A stretch of DNA of 64,000 nucleotides from FEN-1099 sp964511015 (GTDB lineage Bacteria > Lernaellota > Lernaellaia > Lernaellales > Lernaellaceae), in the NCBI GenBank assembly GCA_964511015.1, contig CAZEDX010000002.1:62001-126000 (forward strand). The letters run 5' to 3'. Under the pieces are notes generated by a model, which did no database searches, was not told where the DNA came from, and saw only the letters and a list, made by a program, of their open reading frames with translations. A program made the translations under genes and the position numbers. Shown piece after piece: positions 7,924 to 17,064 of this stretch. Positions within the stretch are counted from its first letter, which is position 1; each line of letters begins with the position of its first letter.

Positions 7924-9490
7924 CCCGGACCAGCTTCACCTGAACATCAGCCCAATCCTGGGCCAGTTTTGGCTCGACAGCTCGGTGCTCGTCCGGGGCA
8001 AATGCCGGCCGAGCCAAAAACGCCGCCGTACTCCCCGGCGGAGCAAGATCGGCCGAGGCCAAGACCAGATGCTGGTCCTCGCCAACCGGCACAACCCGCC
8101 CGGGAAACAGGTTGTATAAGGCAACCAACCGGCGGCCAGGCACCTCGTGCAGCAACATCAATAGGTGCAACGCATCTCCTAGATCCTTCCGGGCCGCCGA
8201 CCCGTTTTCGTCCACCGGCGTACCGGTGAACACCCATACCTCGTCTGTTGCCGGCGTCATCGCGCGAACGGCGTCAATTAGCTTGGCTTCGTCGAAGTCG
8301 TGCCGCACGTGGTCGATTGGCAGGTTGTCGGGATCGTGTAGCCCTGCGAAACGGACAACTTCCGTAGCACGCGCCAGCGGCAGAGACGGGTCGCCAACGT
8401 GTACCCATCCGAGCAGCGCAAACGCAAGCAAGACGACTAGAACCGGCCATCGCCAGGCCCGGCGAGGTAGCAACGCCGCACCCACACCGGCCGCAACCGC
8501 CAAGGGTGAGGTCATGGTCAGTGCATAGACCATATCCTTGGTCGCCAACGCGGACAACACACACAACGGCACGCCCAGCCAGAATAGCGGCAACAACAAA
8601 CGGCGATCCCTCCGCCAAGCACCCAACACCACTGCTACCAACAGGAGCGGAAAAAAGGCAGGACCAAGCAAGGTCGGTCTTAGTCGCTCAATGTAGTAAC
8701 CGGCATCTCTCCCGGGATTGACCGCTTGTATTGACAACGCCACGGTGTGAGATAGGTTCGCGCGCACAAAGCCCACCAGGTAGGGCGCGGTCAACAAGGC
8801 CACGACAACCGCGAACAAGACAAAATCCAACAAGACCCGCTGCTTCGATCGGCGACCCGTGCCCCATAGACGGGAGGCCGCCGCCCAGAGAAGTGGTCCG
8901 GCCAGAAACAAGACCGGCGTGCCGCGTTCCGCCAATAATGCAAGCGAGCAGGCAATGCCACAGATCAGTGCCCTCTTCCAGCCATCGGCACCACTAATGT
9001 AAAGCAGCGTATAGACCGCGAGCGTAGACAATGCAGCATGCGGTAAAAACGAGGCATAGTGCCGCGCCAGAACTGTCGCCAGCGGACCAAGTGCGGTGGC
9101 GGTAGCCGCAACCAGGCCCGCCAAGCGACCCGCCAGCCGACGACCCACACCGTAGGCGGCCAGAATCCACACCAGATGGAAAAACGGGCCGGTCAGCCGC
9201 ACGTTGTGCGAATTCGCGCGGCCAAGTTTCATCGCCACAGTACCGGCAATGAACGGCAAAGCAGGGTAGCTGGAAAAATCAAGGAAGCCGAGCCACTGAG
9301 AAAACGAGCCTTCGCGCAACAACGTTTGGTACTTGGTGAGATGGTCGAAGAACGCCAACTCGTCGTATCCCGACAATGACGAATCCGCGGCTAGCCATGC
9401 CAAGTGCCCTGTCGTGACAAACGCCAATAATGCCGCCAATACCGCCACCGCGGCACCGCGTGAGATTTCATCCCGCATTGGTGCCGCCAC
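7814..9490 (-). CDS. Multispanning GT-C (GT39/ArnT-like) glycosyltransferase
   Basis: A 558-residue integral membrane protein, GTG start 9490 (ATG 9478 is an alternative). About ten hydrophobic segments cover residues 12-365, followed by a soluble C-terminal domain. An acidic pair in the first periplasmic loop (SGYDELAFFDH) matches the catalytic Asp/Glu region of polyprenyl-phosphate-sugar transferases. These move a sugar from a lipid-phosphate carrier onto lipid A, proteins or glycans on the periplasmic face. It follows the UbiA-type prenyltransferase gene by 15 bases, which suggests that gene supplies its lipid-linked pentose donor (inference). The last 36 residues are Pro/Ala-rich and lie in the antisense overlap with the M23 gene. 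Confidence 0.72.
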   Translation of the reverse strand: MAAPMRDEISRGAAVAVLAALLAFVTTGHLAWLAADSSLSGYDELAFFDHLTKYQTLLREGSFSQWLGFLDFSSYPALPFIAGTVAMKLGRANSHNVRLTGPFFHLVWILAAYGVGRRLAGRLAGLVAATATALGPLATVLARHYASFLPHAALSTLAVYTLLYISGADGWKRALICGIACSLALLAERGTPVLFLAGPLLWAAASRLWGTGRRSKQRVLLDFVLFAVVVALLTAPYLVGFVRANLSHTVALSIQAVNPGRDAGYYIERLRPTLLGPAFFPLLLVAVVLGAWRRDRRLLLPLFWLGVPLCVLSALATKDMVYALTMTSPLAVAAGVGAALLPRRAWRWPVLVVLLAFALLGWVHVGDPSLPLARATEVVRFAGLHDPDNLPIDHVRHDFDEAKLIDAVRAMTPATDEVWVFTGTPVDENGSAARKDLGDALHLLMLLHEVPGRRLVALYNLFPGRVVPVGEDQHLVLASADLAPPGSTAAFLARPAFAPDEHRAVEPKLAQDWADVQVKLVRVMGLGLRRLYLYRTVPPSAAAPAVGQPHPVAAVSAQ

Positions 9491-9505
9491 CGGCCGCTCC
9501 CGGCT

Positions 9506-10393
9506 CTAGAAGTAGAGGATGATCAACACGGCGAGGCAGTAGAGCGCCATGTTGATGATCATCGGTTTGTCGCTGATCAGCACGCGCTCAAGCGTGTGGT
9601 AACCCTCGCGGATATGCACGAGGTAGAGATAGCGGAAGATGCCGTACAGCACGAACGGAACCGAGTAGACCAGGTTAACCGTGTGGAACTTTTCCATCGT
9701 TTCCGGACTGCGCGTGTACAGGGTGTAAGCGACCAGCAAAGCGCTGGTAATCACCGCTGTCATCTGATCCAACAGATACGGATTGTACTCCGCGAGGGTG
9801 CGGCGATGGCCCTGAGCGTCATCCTGCAGCACACGGATTTCCAGGGAACGCTTGGACAGCGCCAGAAACAGACTTAGCAACATCGCCGTGATCAGCAGCC
9901 AATTGGAAACCGGCACCGGAATGACAACCGCGCCGGCAACCACGCGCAATACATATCCGGCCGCAACCATGAACAGATCGACGATCACGACATTCTTGAG
10001 CAGCAGGGTGTACAGCAAATTGACCAGCGCATAGGTCAGTGCCACCAAACCGAACCAACACCCCAGGCTGAAAGACAGCACTAGCGAAACGACCAAGATC
10101 AGCGCACTGGCGCGCATCGCGGTGCGGGGCAAAAGTTGTCCTGCCGCAACCGGTCGCTGTGCCTTTACCCGGTGGAGTTGGTCGCCTTCACGATCCATCA
10201 CGTCGTTGAGCAGGTAGCTCGCGCCGGCAATGCCGCTGAACAGAACGAATGCCGCCAATGCTTCCAATAGCGGTCCAAAGTGTACCGCCTCACGGGCGAA
10301 CACTAGCGGGACGAAGATCAGGATATTTTTTACCCAATGCTTGGGGCGCATGGACTGTAGCAGCAACTGCGAGGTGGTGGCGCTTTGTGCCAT
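9506..10393 (-). CDS. UbiA-family polyprenyl-phosphate phosphoribosyltransferase
   Basis: A 295-residue membrane protein, ATG 10393. The start RPKHWVKNILIFVPLVFA and the Mg/diphosphate motif NDVMDREGD (Asn63, Asp64, Asp67, Asp71) are diagnostic of the decaprenyl-phosphate phosphoribosyltransferase branch of UbiA enzymes. About eight membrane helices follow, and a second acidic region occurs near 200. In actinobacteria this enzyme joins phosphoribosyl diphosphate to a polyprenyl phosphate, the first step toward polyprenyl-phosphoryl-arabinose or -ribose. Epimerase partners (DprE1/E2) are not in this window. It sits 4 bases after ricT and 15 before the GT-C gene in one minus-strand operon. Confidence 0.8.
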   Translation of the reverse strand: MAQSATTSQLLLQSMRPKHWVKNILIFVPLVFAREAVHFGPLLEALAAFVLFSGIAGASYLLNDVMDREGDQLHRVKAQRPVAAGQLLPRTAMRASALILVVSLVLSFSLGCWFGLVALTYALVNLLYTLLLKNVVIVDLFMVAAGYVLRVVAGAVVIPVPVSNWLLITAMLLSLFLALSKRSLEIRVLQDDAQGHRRTLAEYNPYLLDQMTAVITSALLVAYTLYTRSPETMEKFHTVNLVYSVPFVLYGIFRYLYLVHIREGYHTLERVLISDKPMIINMALYCLAVLIILYF

Positions 10394-10397
10394 GGCC

Positions 10398-11237
10398 TTA
10401 CTCCGCCGGGTCCGCGTCCGTTTCAGAAGGCGGTTCTGGTTGAGCCGACATCGGCCTGACCTCTTCGCGCCGATAGCCTTCCTCGTGGCCGTCCTCGAGC
10501 ATCACAAAGACGCGCTGTTTAATAATGTCGTACCGGCTCACGCGGCCGATTCCGCCCGGAGTCACCGCTCGCTTGCCGATCTTCGGCAATCCTTCCCGGA
10601 ACTCCGCATAGGCCTCGTGCTCGTAGGCTAGGCAACACAGCAAACGGCCACACCCGCCGGACACCTTAGCGGGGTTGAGTGACAGACCCTGGTCTTTTGC
10701 CATGCGAATCGACACCGGGGCAAAGTTCTGGAGAAACGACGAACAGCAGAATTCTCGGCCGCAGATTCCAGTGCCACCCAGCATCTTGGCTTCGTCGCGA
10801 ACACCGATCTGATACATCTCGATACGCGTGCGCAGACGGTGTGCCAGACTCCGTACGAGCTCACGGAAATCGACGCGCCCCTCGGCTGTGAAGTAGAAGA
10901 CGACTTTCGAACCGTCGAAAATGTATTCTGCTTTGACCAATTTGATGGGCAAACGATGTTCGACAATTGCCTGCCGGCAAGTCTCATCTGCCGCGCGTTC
11001 GCGGCTCTTGTTGTCCTGCGAATCCTTCAGGTCTTCGTCTCGGGCCTTGCGCAGCACCTTCGGGTAGTTCTCGCCTTCCCGCAGTTCAACCTCGCTCGGT
11101 TCGCCAAGCGCGCTTCCCAAACGCCAGCCGCGTTCGCCCTCAACCACCAATACGTCGTTGGGCCCGACCTCCAGGTTGCCCGCATCATAGGCATGCAGGC
11201 GTCTGCTACCCGGAAACCGGACATGTACGATTCTCAT
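10398..11237 (-). CDS. ricT: PSP1-domain protein RicT (YaaT)
   Basis: A 279-residue cytoplasmic protein of the PSP1/YaaT family. The conserved core is residues 95-225, with Cys159, Cys164 and Cys165 in ICGREFCC and Cys196, Cys201 and Cys202 in CGRLLCC. In Bacillus, RicT binds RicA and RicF, carries Fe-S clusters and supports RNase Y-dependent mRNA processing and Spo0A phosphorylation; that role may not hold here. The start overlaps the end of holB by 4 bases. The order tmk-holB-yaaT matches the Bacillus arrangement. The C-terminal tail (260-279) is Pro/Glu/Asp-rich and probably disordered. Confidence 0.87.
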   Translation of the reverse strand: MRIVHVRFPGSRRLHAYDAGNLEVGPNDVLVVEGERGWRLGSALGEPSEVELREGENYPKVLRKARDEDLKDSQDNKSRERAADETCRQAIVEHRLPIKLVKAEYIFDGSKVVFYFTAEGRVDFRELVRSLAHRLRTRIEMYQIGVRDEAKMLGGTGICGREFCCSSFLQNFAPVSIRMAKDQGLSLNPAKVSGGCGRLLCCLAYEHEAYAEFREGLPKIGKRAVTPGGIGRVSRYDIIKQRVFVMLEDGHEEGYRREEVRPMSAQPEPPSETDADPAE

Positions 11238-12256
11238 CGCGGTAGTCTCCCCCGCGCAAAAGTCGTCGACCGGGCAGCAAGCATCTCAAGACACAGCCCG
11301 TCAACGATCGCTTCTTTGTTTACGTTTCGTTCCACCAATCGGCGAGCATAAACCAATGCACGAATCTTGCCCAGTAGATCGGTCGGTGTATGTCGCGCAG
11401 CATAACGTTCGATCAGCGGCAACGCATCACGGTGCCGTAAGCGGCTGGTGTCACCGGACGTCTGCCATACCACGGCATCGCGCACAAAACCGCCAAGCAG
11501 TTCGAAGGTGGCATTCAGATCGTCGCCCGCCTCGCGAATCCGCCCGCCCAATTGCATGGCCGAGGCTGGCCCCTCCCCCGTTTCTTCAGCCAGACTGGCA
11601 AAGAGCGCAAGTCGTATGGTTTTGAGGTAGTCGAGCGGCATACGTTCCGCACGGCCAACACTCCCTTCCGCCAGCGCGGCCACCAGCGCCGCATCTTCTT
11701 CAGTGATGTCCGACCGCGCTTGCAACCATGCCCGCACTTGGTCTTCCGGCACGGCTCCGAAACGCAACATCTGACAACGACTGACGACCGTCGGCAGCAT
11801 CTGGTGCGGCACTGCGCTGACTAGCACGAACACGTTATTGGCTGTTGGTTCCTCGAGAGTCTTAAGTAGCGCGTTGGCCGCCTCGGTAGTCATCGTTTCC
11901 GCCTGATCGATCACGAACATCTGAAACCTGCTCTCGTATGGCCGCCGCTGCGCGCGTTTGACAACCGCTCGCACCTGTTCGATCACGATACTGTTCTTGT
12001 CCTCTTCGCACGCCAATTCGTGGTAGTCTGGATGTCCGCCCTGCTCCATTTTGCGGCAGCTCGGACATACGCCGCATGCATCTTCGCCACCGGAATGGCA
12101 GTTCATGGCCGCTGCGAAGGCGCGCGCGGTCGTCATTTTACCCACTCCCGGCGGACCGGCAAAAAGATAGGCGTGAGCCGTCTTGCCGGTCAGCATGGCT
12201 TGGCGCAATACGCGTAGAGGGCGGTCCTGGCCGATGATATCGGCAAAGCGAATCAT
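11234..12256 (-). CDS. holB: DNA polymerase III delta-prime subunit
   Basis: A 340-residue clamp-loader ATPase. Visible are the start MIRFADIIGQ, Walker A GPPGVGKMTT (34-43), a four-Cys zinc module (Cys53, 61, 64, 67 in CGVCPSC), ALLKTLEEP and the SRC motif in VVSRCQMLRF. It is part of the complex that opens and loads the beta clamp. Having a full Walker A, it could be an ATP-binding delta-prime; the window has no dnaX for comparison. Four-base overlaps with tmk upstream and ricT downstream show translational coupling. Confidence 0.92.
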   Translation of the reverse strand: MIRFADIIGQDRPLRVLRQAMLTGKTAHAYLFAGPPGVGKMTTARAFAAAMNCHSGGEDACGVCPSCRKMEQGGHPDYHELACEEDKNSIVIEQVRAVVKRAQRRPYESRFQMFVIDQAETMTTEAANALLKTLEEPTANNVFVLVSAVPHQMLPTVVSRCQMLRFGAVPEDQVRAWLQARSDITEEDAALVAALAEGSVGRAERMPLDYLKTIRLALFASLAEETGEGPASAMQLGGRIREAGDDLNATFELLGGFVRDAVVWQTSGDTSRLRHRDALPLIERYAARHTPTDLLGKIRALVYARRLVERNVNKEAIVDGLCLEMLAARSTTFARGRLPR

Positions 12257-12897
12257 TTCCCGCCTCCCCGCACTTCGGCATCGAGTACCGCGCGCGTCGC
12301 TTGCCAGACGGATTCCTCGTCGCTCGCCGCGTCGAGCACACGAAAACGATTGCGATGCATCTCCGCCAGACGCAGATACCCCTCACGCAACCGCCGGTGA
12401 AAATCAAGCTGCTCACGTTCGAAACGATCTTCCCGCTGATCCTGCGGCAGGCGGTCGGCCCTTGCGCGAGCACGCGCCAAACCGATTTCGACCGGCAAGT
12501 CGTACAGCAGCGTCAAATCTGGTTCCAGGCCGCCGGTGGCCAGTGTATTCACTTGAGTCACCAGTTCGACCCCCAGGCCGCGAGCAAAACCCTGGTAAGC
12601 CCAGGTCGAATCGGCGAAGCGATCGCACAACACGATCTCACCGCGCTCCAACGCCGGCCGCACCTTTTCGGCGACATGCTGTGCGCGCGCCGCCGCATAA
12701 AGCAGCAGTTCACCCAGCGGAGTCAGCGCCTGGTTGGTCGCGTCGAGCAGCACGGCGCGAATGCGGTCGGCAATCGGCGTGCCGCCAGGTTCGCGCGTGC
12801 GCACCACCACCATGCCTCGCGACTGCAAATACTCCGCCGCACGAGTCAATTGGGTGGTTTTGCCCGAACCTTCCGAGCCTTCGAAGGTAATAAACAC
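12253..12897 (-). CDS. tmk: Thymidylate kinase
   Basis: A 214-residue dTMP kinase making dTDP for DNA synthesis. GTG start 12897 with GGAG 6 bases upstream. The P-loop is EGSEGSGKTT (6-15). TREPGGTPIADRIR and the DRF motif in LCDRFADSTWAYQG bind dTMP, and a Lid region lies near 145-160 (RADRLPQDQREDRF). It is the first gene of the operon tmk-holB-ricT-UbiA-GT-C and overlaps holB by 4 bases. Confidence 0.93.
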   Translation of the reverse strand: MFITFEGSEGSGKTTQLTRAAEYLQSRGMVVVRTREPGGTPIADRIRAVLLDATNQALTPLGELLLYAAARAQHVAEKVRPALERGEIVLCDRFADSTWAYQGFARGLGVELVTQVNTLATGGLEPDLTLLYDLPVEIGLARARARADRLPQDQREDRFEREQLDFHRRLREGYLRLAEMHRNRFRVLDAASDEESVWQATRAVLDAEVRGGGK

Positions 12898-12968
12898 TCA
12901 GTCTCCGTGCATACACTGTTTGAGTGAGCAGACTAGCCTCATCGCCGCAGTGGCGCAATACGTCTACA

Positions 12969-13006
12969 GACAAGGCGACCGCCCTTGTCCGGCATGCGCG
13001 GTCGCC
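12969..13006. repeat. Overlapping inverted repeats between tmk and kbl
   Basis: GGCGACCGC at 12974-12982 pairs perfectly with GCGGTCGCC at 12998-13006 around a 15-base loop. A second hairpin, GACAAGG (12969-12975) with CCTTGTC (12983-12989), uses part of the same left arm, so the two are mutually exclusive. They lie past the stop of kbl (13027, minus strand) and may end that transcript, but there is no clear T-run. Otherwise this 129-base gap holds nothing I can name. Confidence 0.45.
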
Positions 13007-13026
13007 ATGGATGAACACTGTATATA

Positions 13027-14214
13027 CTATTTAATTACCCCGAGCTTCTTACCGACCTTGGTGAAGGCGGCAATGGCCCGGTCGAGGTGTTCGCGCTCAT
13101 GACCCGCTGAAATCTGTACACGGATGCGCGCCCGACCCTTCGGCACCACCGGGTAGAAGAATCCTTTGACGTAGATGCCTTCGGCCAGCATGCCGGTGGC
13201 GAATTCCTGCGACAACTTGGCATCGTAGAGCATCACCGCGACGATTGGGTGGGTGCTTTCCAGGATATCGAACCCGGCCGCCTTCATTTGGGCACGGAAA
13301 TACTTCGTGTTGTCTTCGAGTTTGTCGCGCAGCGTCGTCGACGATTCGAGCATATCTAACACGGCCAAGGTTGTACCGGTAATCACCGGCGCTAACGTAT
13401 TCGAGAACAGGTACGGACGCGAGCGTTGTCGCAACAAATCAACAATTTCCTGCCGCGCGGCGGTGAAGCCGCCGGAAGCGCCGCCGAGCGCTTTGCCCAG
13501 CGTCGAGGTCACAACATCGACGCGCCCGATCACGCCGCAGTGTTCGATCGCGCCACGGCCGGTCGGGCCCATGAAGCCCGTCGCATGACTGTCGTCGACC
13601 ATGACCAAGGCGTTGTACTTATCCGCTAGATCACAAATCTGGTCGAGCTTGGCAATGTAGCCATCCATCGAAAACACACCATCGGTGGCAATCATGCGGT
13701 AGCGCTTGCCCTGGGTCTTTTTTAGAATATCTTCCAGCTCGTTCATGTCGCTATTGGCGTACCGGAACCGCTCGGCCTTGCAGAGACGCACGCCGTCGAT
13801 GATCGAGGCATGATTGAGCTGGTCGGAAATGATGGCGTCTTCCTCGCTTAGCAGCGTTTCGAACAGACCGCCATTGGCGTCGAAACAGGAACTGTACAGA
13901 ATCACATCCTCGGCGCCCAAGAAACGAGCCATCCGCTGTTCCAGTTCGCGATGCAGATCCAGCGTGCCGCAGATGAAACGCACGCTGCTCATGCCGTAGC
14001 CGTACCGGTCGAGCGTGGCCTTGGCGGCGGCAACCAATTGCGGGCTGTTCGCCAGGCCGAGGTAGTTGTTGGCGCAGAAATTGAGGACCGGTCCCTGTTC
14101 GACCTGGATGCGCGCGGCTTGCTGGCCGAGGATCGGCCACTCGATCTTGAACAAGCCGTCTTGCCGGATCTGCTGCAACGTCGCCTGCAGATCTCCCTTC
14201 ATCTTGCCATACAT
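13027..14214 (-). CDS. kbl: Glycine C-acetyltransferase (2-amino-3-ketobutyrate CoA ligase)
   Basis: A 395-residue PLP enzyme of the alpha-oxoamine synthase family. It cleaves 2-amino-3-oxobutyrate with CoA to glycine and acetyl-CoA. The PLP lysine is Lys241 in TSTLGKALGGASGG. VMVDDSHATGF (Asp207, His210) and SDQLNHASIIDG (His135) hold the cofactor. Length equals that of E. coli Kbl (398). ATG 14214 has AAGGAG 8 bases upstream. It lies 38 bases after tdh, which makes its unstable substrate, so the pair forms the threonine to glycine route. Confidence 0.94.
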   Translation of the reverse strand: MYGKMKGDLQATLQQIRQDGLFKIEWPILGQQAARIQVEQGPVLNFCANNYLGLANSPQLVAAAKATLDRYGYGMSSVRFICGTLDLHRELEQRMARFLGAEDVILYSSCFDANGGLFETLLSEEDAIISDQLNHASIIDGVRLCKAERFRYANSDMNELEDILKKTQGKRYRMIATDGVFSMDGYIAKLDQICDLADKYNALVMVDDSHATGFMGPTGRGAIEHCGVIGRVDVVTSTLGKALGGASGGFTAARQEIVDLLRQRSRPYLFSNTLAPVITGTTLAVLDMLESSTTLRDKLEDNTKYFRAQMKAAGFDILESTHPIVAVMLYDAKLSQEFATGMLAEGIYVKGFFYPVVPKGRARIRVQISAGHEREHLDRAIAAFTKVGKKLGVIK

Positions 14215-14252
14215 GCGTCAGTCTCCTTGTGCGCGGCGGAAGATGGCGCCGC

Positions 14253-15290
14253 CTACAGTTCGAGCACCACTTTCCCGCAATTCCCTTCGCGCATCAGCGC
14301 AAAACCACGCTCATACTCGTCGAAGGGGAAGCGGTGGGTGATGATATCGTCCACCTGTAACCGGCCGGATTGCAGCAGGCCCGCCATGCGGTACCACGTG
14401 TCGTAAATGCGCCGGCCGGTCACGCCGTGAATGTGTAACGCGGGAAAAACGATTTCCTCGGAAACATCGAATTCCACCCGCCCGTTGGGCAACCCCATGA
14501 GCACCAGGTCGCCGCCGGGATGGACGCTACGCACGGCATTGCGCGTCGCCGCCGGGTTACCGGCGATCTCGATGACCACGTCGGCACCCTTGCCGCCGGT
14601 GATCTGGCGGATGGCGGCCGGCACATCATCGATTTTCGCCACGTCGAGAACATGGGTGGCGCCCATTTGCCGCGCCATGTTCATGCGATATTCGTTGCTT
14701 CGGTCGAGGGCAATCACCTGGGCGGCACCAATGGCCTTCAGCACGGCCACCGCCAACAAGCCCACCGGACCGCAACCGAACACGACAGTGCGTTTGGCCA
14801 CGCAGTCGGCCGCGAACACCGCGTGCACGGCGTTGCCCAGCGGATCCTGAATCGCCGCCACTTCAGGTTTGACCTCCGGCCGGTTCTTCCAGAGGTTGAC
14901 CTCAGGTATCGCCAAGTACTCGGCAAATGCGCCGTCGCAATCATATCCCAGACCGACCCAGGTCTCGCAGATGTGCGCCTGTCCGGTGCGGCACATCTGG
15001 CAGACGCCGCAGAACAGGTGTCCCTCGCCGGATACATAGTCGCCAACCTGGAAACGTTTCACGTCGCGGCCAACCTCGACGATTTCGCCGGCGAATTCGT
15101 GGCCGATCACGCGCGGCACCTTCACCCGCTGCTGCGACCAGGCATCCCAGTTGTAGATGTGCAGGTCAGTGCCGCAGATCGCGACGGTCCTTATCTTGAT
15201 CAGGGCTTCATGAGGAGCCGGCTTGGGTCGTGGGATCTCACGGAATTCCAATCCACCCGGTTGCGCATGCGCTTTAACGATTGCTTTCAC
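14253..15290 (-). CDS. tdh: L-threonine 3-dehydrogenase
   Basis: A 345-residue zinc-dependent medium-chain dehydrogenase oxidising L-threonine with NAD to 2-amino-3-oxobutyrate. Catalytic zinc ligands are Cys39 (AICGTDLH), His64 and Glu65 (GHEFAG). The structural zinc is held by Cys94, 97, 100 and 108 in FCGVCQMCRTGQAHIC. The NAD fold has FGCGPVGLLAVAV. The long match to Tdh (HIYNWDAWSQQRVKVPRV) separates it from other alcohol dehydrogenases. First gene of the tdh-kbl pair; the TPR-like secreted protein gene ends 42 bases upstream. Confidence 0.94.
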   Translation of the reverse strand: MKAIVKAHAQPGGLEFREIPRPKPAPHEALIKIRTVAICGTDLHIYNWDAWSQQRVKVPRVIGHEFAGEIVEVGRDVKRFQVGDYVSGEGHLFCGVCQMCRTGQAHICETWVGLGYDCDGAFAEYLAIPEVNLWKNRPEVKPEVAAIQDPLGNAVHAVFAADCVAKRTVVFGCGPVGLLAVAVLKAIGAAQVIALDRSNEYRMNMARQMGATHVLDVAKIDDVPAAIRQITGGKGADVVIEIAGNPAATRNAVRSVHPGGDLVLMGLPNGRVEFDVSEEIVFPALHIHGVTGRRIYDTWYRMAGLLQSGRLQVDDIITHRFPFDEYERGFALMREGNCGKVVLEL

Positions 15291-15332
15291 GTTGTTGCCT
15301 ATCCTGTGTGGTTCGCGGAAATCCGCGCAGGT

Positions 15333-16085
15333 TCATTGCGCGGGGAACTTCTTCTGTAATGCCTGGATCTGCTGTTTGTAGTAGTTACACTCCCACGCGT
15401 GTTCGGGACAACCCGCTGTGGTCAGCGCCGCCTGCGCGGTCGCCCGCGCCGCGTCCCACTTTTCCTGTTCCATATACATCTCGACCATGTAGAAGCGCGT
15501 GCGGGTCATGCACGGCGCCACGGCCTCCGCTTTCTTGTAGTACTGCTCCGATCGGTCCAACTTGCGGGCCAGCTTCGGTAGCTGCTGGAAATAGCGCCCC
15601 ATCGCTCGCAGTGGGCCGCCGCGTTCGTACGAAGCGTTGATGGCCAACGCCTTGTTGCCCAATTCCTCGTATTTACCGCCCAGTCCTTTCAGGATAGCGC
15701 GGGGGATGCCGATGCCGGTGCCATGTTCACCCAGGCAGATGCAAGCGAAATAGTAGCCTTCGACGCGGGCGCCGTTCAGCGAGATGGCCTTTAAGCCCCA
15801 TTCCCAGCCGCGCTTGCCGTATTCTTCCTTAACCTTGCTGTTGGTGGTGCGGTCACAAACCCAGAAACACGCGCGGGCCGCGCGCCAGGCCGCCTCAAAG
15901 CCGCCACCGTTGGCGAAGGCCTGTTCCGCCAGGGCCAATGACTGTTTGGCCGCGACGTCCGTGCCATCACGCTTGGCATACGCGGCATCAATGGCTGCTA
16001 TCGGGTCTTGCGTCCAGGCCAGTGCCGTCCAGACCAACACGGTGGCCAATGCGGCCACTACCACCCACCGCCCGTACTTTTTCAT
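15333..16085 (-). CDS. Secreted alpha-helical TPR-like protein
   Basis: A 250-residue protein. ATG 16085 follows a strong GGGGGAGGTC site. A signal peptide or anchor covers about 1-25 (ending near TALAWTQ). The rest is helical and alanine-rich with TPR-like spacing (AAWRAARACFWVCDR, YYKKAEAVAPCMTRTRF, EKWDAARATAQAAL). It contains six cysteines, possibly disulfide-bonded in the periplasm. The shape recalls the TatT (TP0956-like) family associated with some TRAP transporters, but no transporter gene is nearby. Function not assigned. Confidence 0.68.
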   Translation of the reverse strand: MKKYGRWVVVAALATVLVWTALAWTQDPIAAIDAAYAKRDGTDVAAKQSLALAEQAFANGGGFEAAWRAARACFWVCDRTTNSKVKEEYGKRGWEWGLKAISLNGARVEGYYFACICLGEHGTGIGIPRAILKGLGGKYEELGNKALAINASYERGGPLRAMGRYFQQLPKLARKLDRSEQYYKKAEAVAPCMTRTRFYMVEMYMEQEKWDAARATAQAALTTAGCPEHAWECNYYKQQIQALQKKFPAQ

Positions 16086-16164
16086 GACCTCCCCCTATCT
16101 TGGTCGTTCCCGAACCCGGCGAACCCCTCGCCGGGCGTCATTCCGCCATTCCGTTTGCGTCCGC

Positions 16165-17064
16165 TCACCGCGCGGGCTCCTCCCCGGTCGAGTCGGCGTA
16201 TTGAGCCCGCCGCGCGCGGTTTGCCTGCTGCAGTTCGTCGTAGCCGATGCAAGTGATGCCTTCCGCCGCCAGAAACCGCTTGGTGGCCGGCCGCGTGAAA
16301 AACTCGTAGTCAAAGACCCGGTGTGACCAGGTGCTGCGGCAGATCGCGCGCAGTTCGTCAGACTCCCGCGCGCAATGGACCAGCAATTCGGTCACGCCGG
16401 GATCCAAACGCCGCAGGTTTTCCCGGTAGTATTCCTCACGCTGCGACAGCGGCACTTCGTAGCTGTCGAACAACACACGGTCGACCACCACCCAGCCCTT
16501 GGCACGCAACATGTCCCGCCGCGGCGGATAGACGATGCGCATCGCCAGGCCGTATTCCTCGGCCAGGCGTCTGGCGATTTGGAATATGCCTTCGTCCAAG
16601 TGATAGGCACCCATGTGGCTGTCGATGTGCGTGGGATTAAGCCCCAGCTTGACCGCCCGTTCGATCTGCGCGCGGAACTCGATTTCTATCTCAGTCCGGT
16701 CGGCTCGCTCGAAAAACTCATGCTCGGTCTGGAAGAAATACCCGTTTTCGTCCACCAGACTCGATACGCGGCCCCGTTCCGCAACCGGGCCCCAGCGATA
16801 GTTCTTCCACTCGCTGGTGACCGTCAGATGAACACCACAATGGATTTCCGGATGCTCCTGCTTGAGGGCCACGAACTCCATGAACCACGGACAGGGCACC
16901 ATGACCGTGCAACTGCGCACCAGACCGGTGGCAAATACAGTCACCAGAGCCAGGTTCACCGCGTGGCACATGCCGGCGTCATCAAAATTGATCAGTAACA
17001 ACTTGGCGTCGGGTGGATAGCCCAGCAGTTCGTTCAGAGTCGGGGGTTCGGACTCGCTGGACAT
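16165..17064 (-). CDS. YdjC/ChbG-family carbohydrate deacetylase
   Basis: A 299-residue protein, ATG 17064. Family motifs are INFDDAGMCHAVN with Asp28 and Asp29, HCGVHLTVTSEW with His79, and THIDSHMG with His146 and His150. Together these form the metal site and catalytic acid/base of ChbG-type enzymes. Members remove N-acetyl groups from chitooligosaccharides or from lipid-linked amino sugars (HpnK). No signal peptide is seen, so it is cytoplasmic. The substrate cannot be told from the sequence. It ends 79 bases before the TPR-like gene on the same strand. Confidence 0.86.
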   Translation of the reverse strand: MSSESEPPTLNELLGYPPDAKLLLINFDDAGMCHAVNLALVTVFATGLVRSCTVMVPCPWFMEFVALKQEHPEIHCGVHLTVTSEWKNYRWGPVAERGRVSSLVDENGYFFQTEHEFFERADRTEIEIEFRAQIERAVKLGLNPTHIDSHMGAYHLDEGIFQIARRLAEEYGLAMRIVYPPRRDMLRAKGWVVVDRVLFDSYEVPLSQREEYYRENLRRLDPGVTELLVHCARESDELRAICRSTWSHRVFDYEFFTRPATKRFLAAEGITCIGYDELQQANRARRAQYADSTGEEPAR

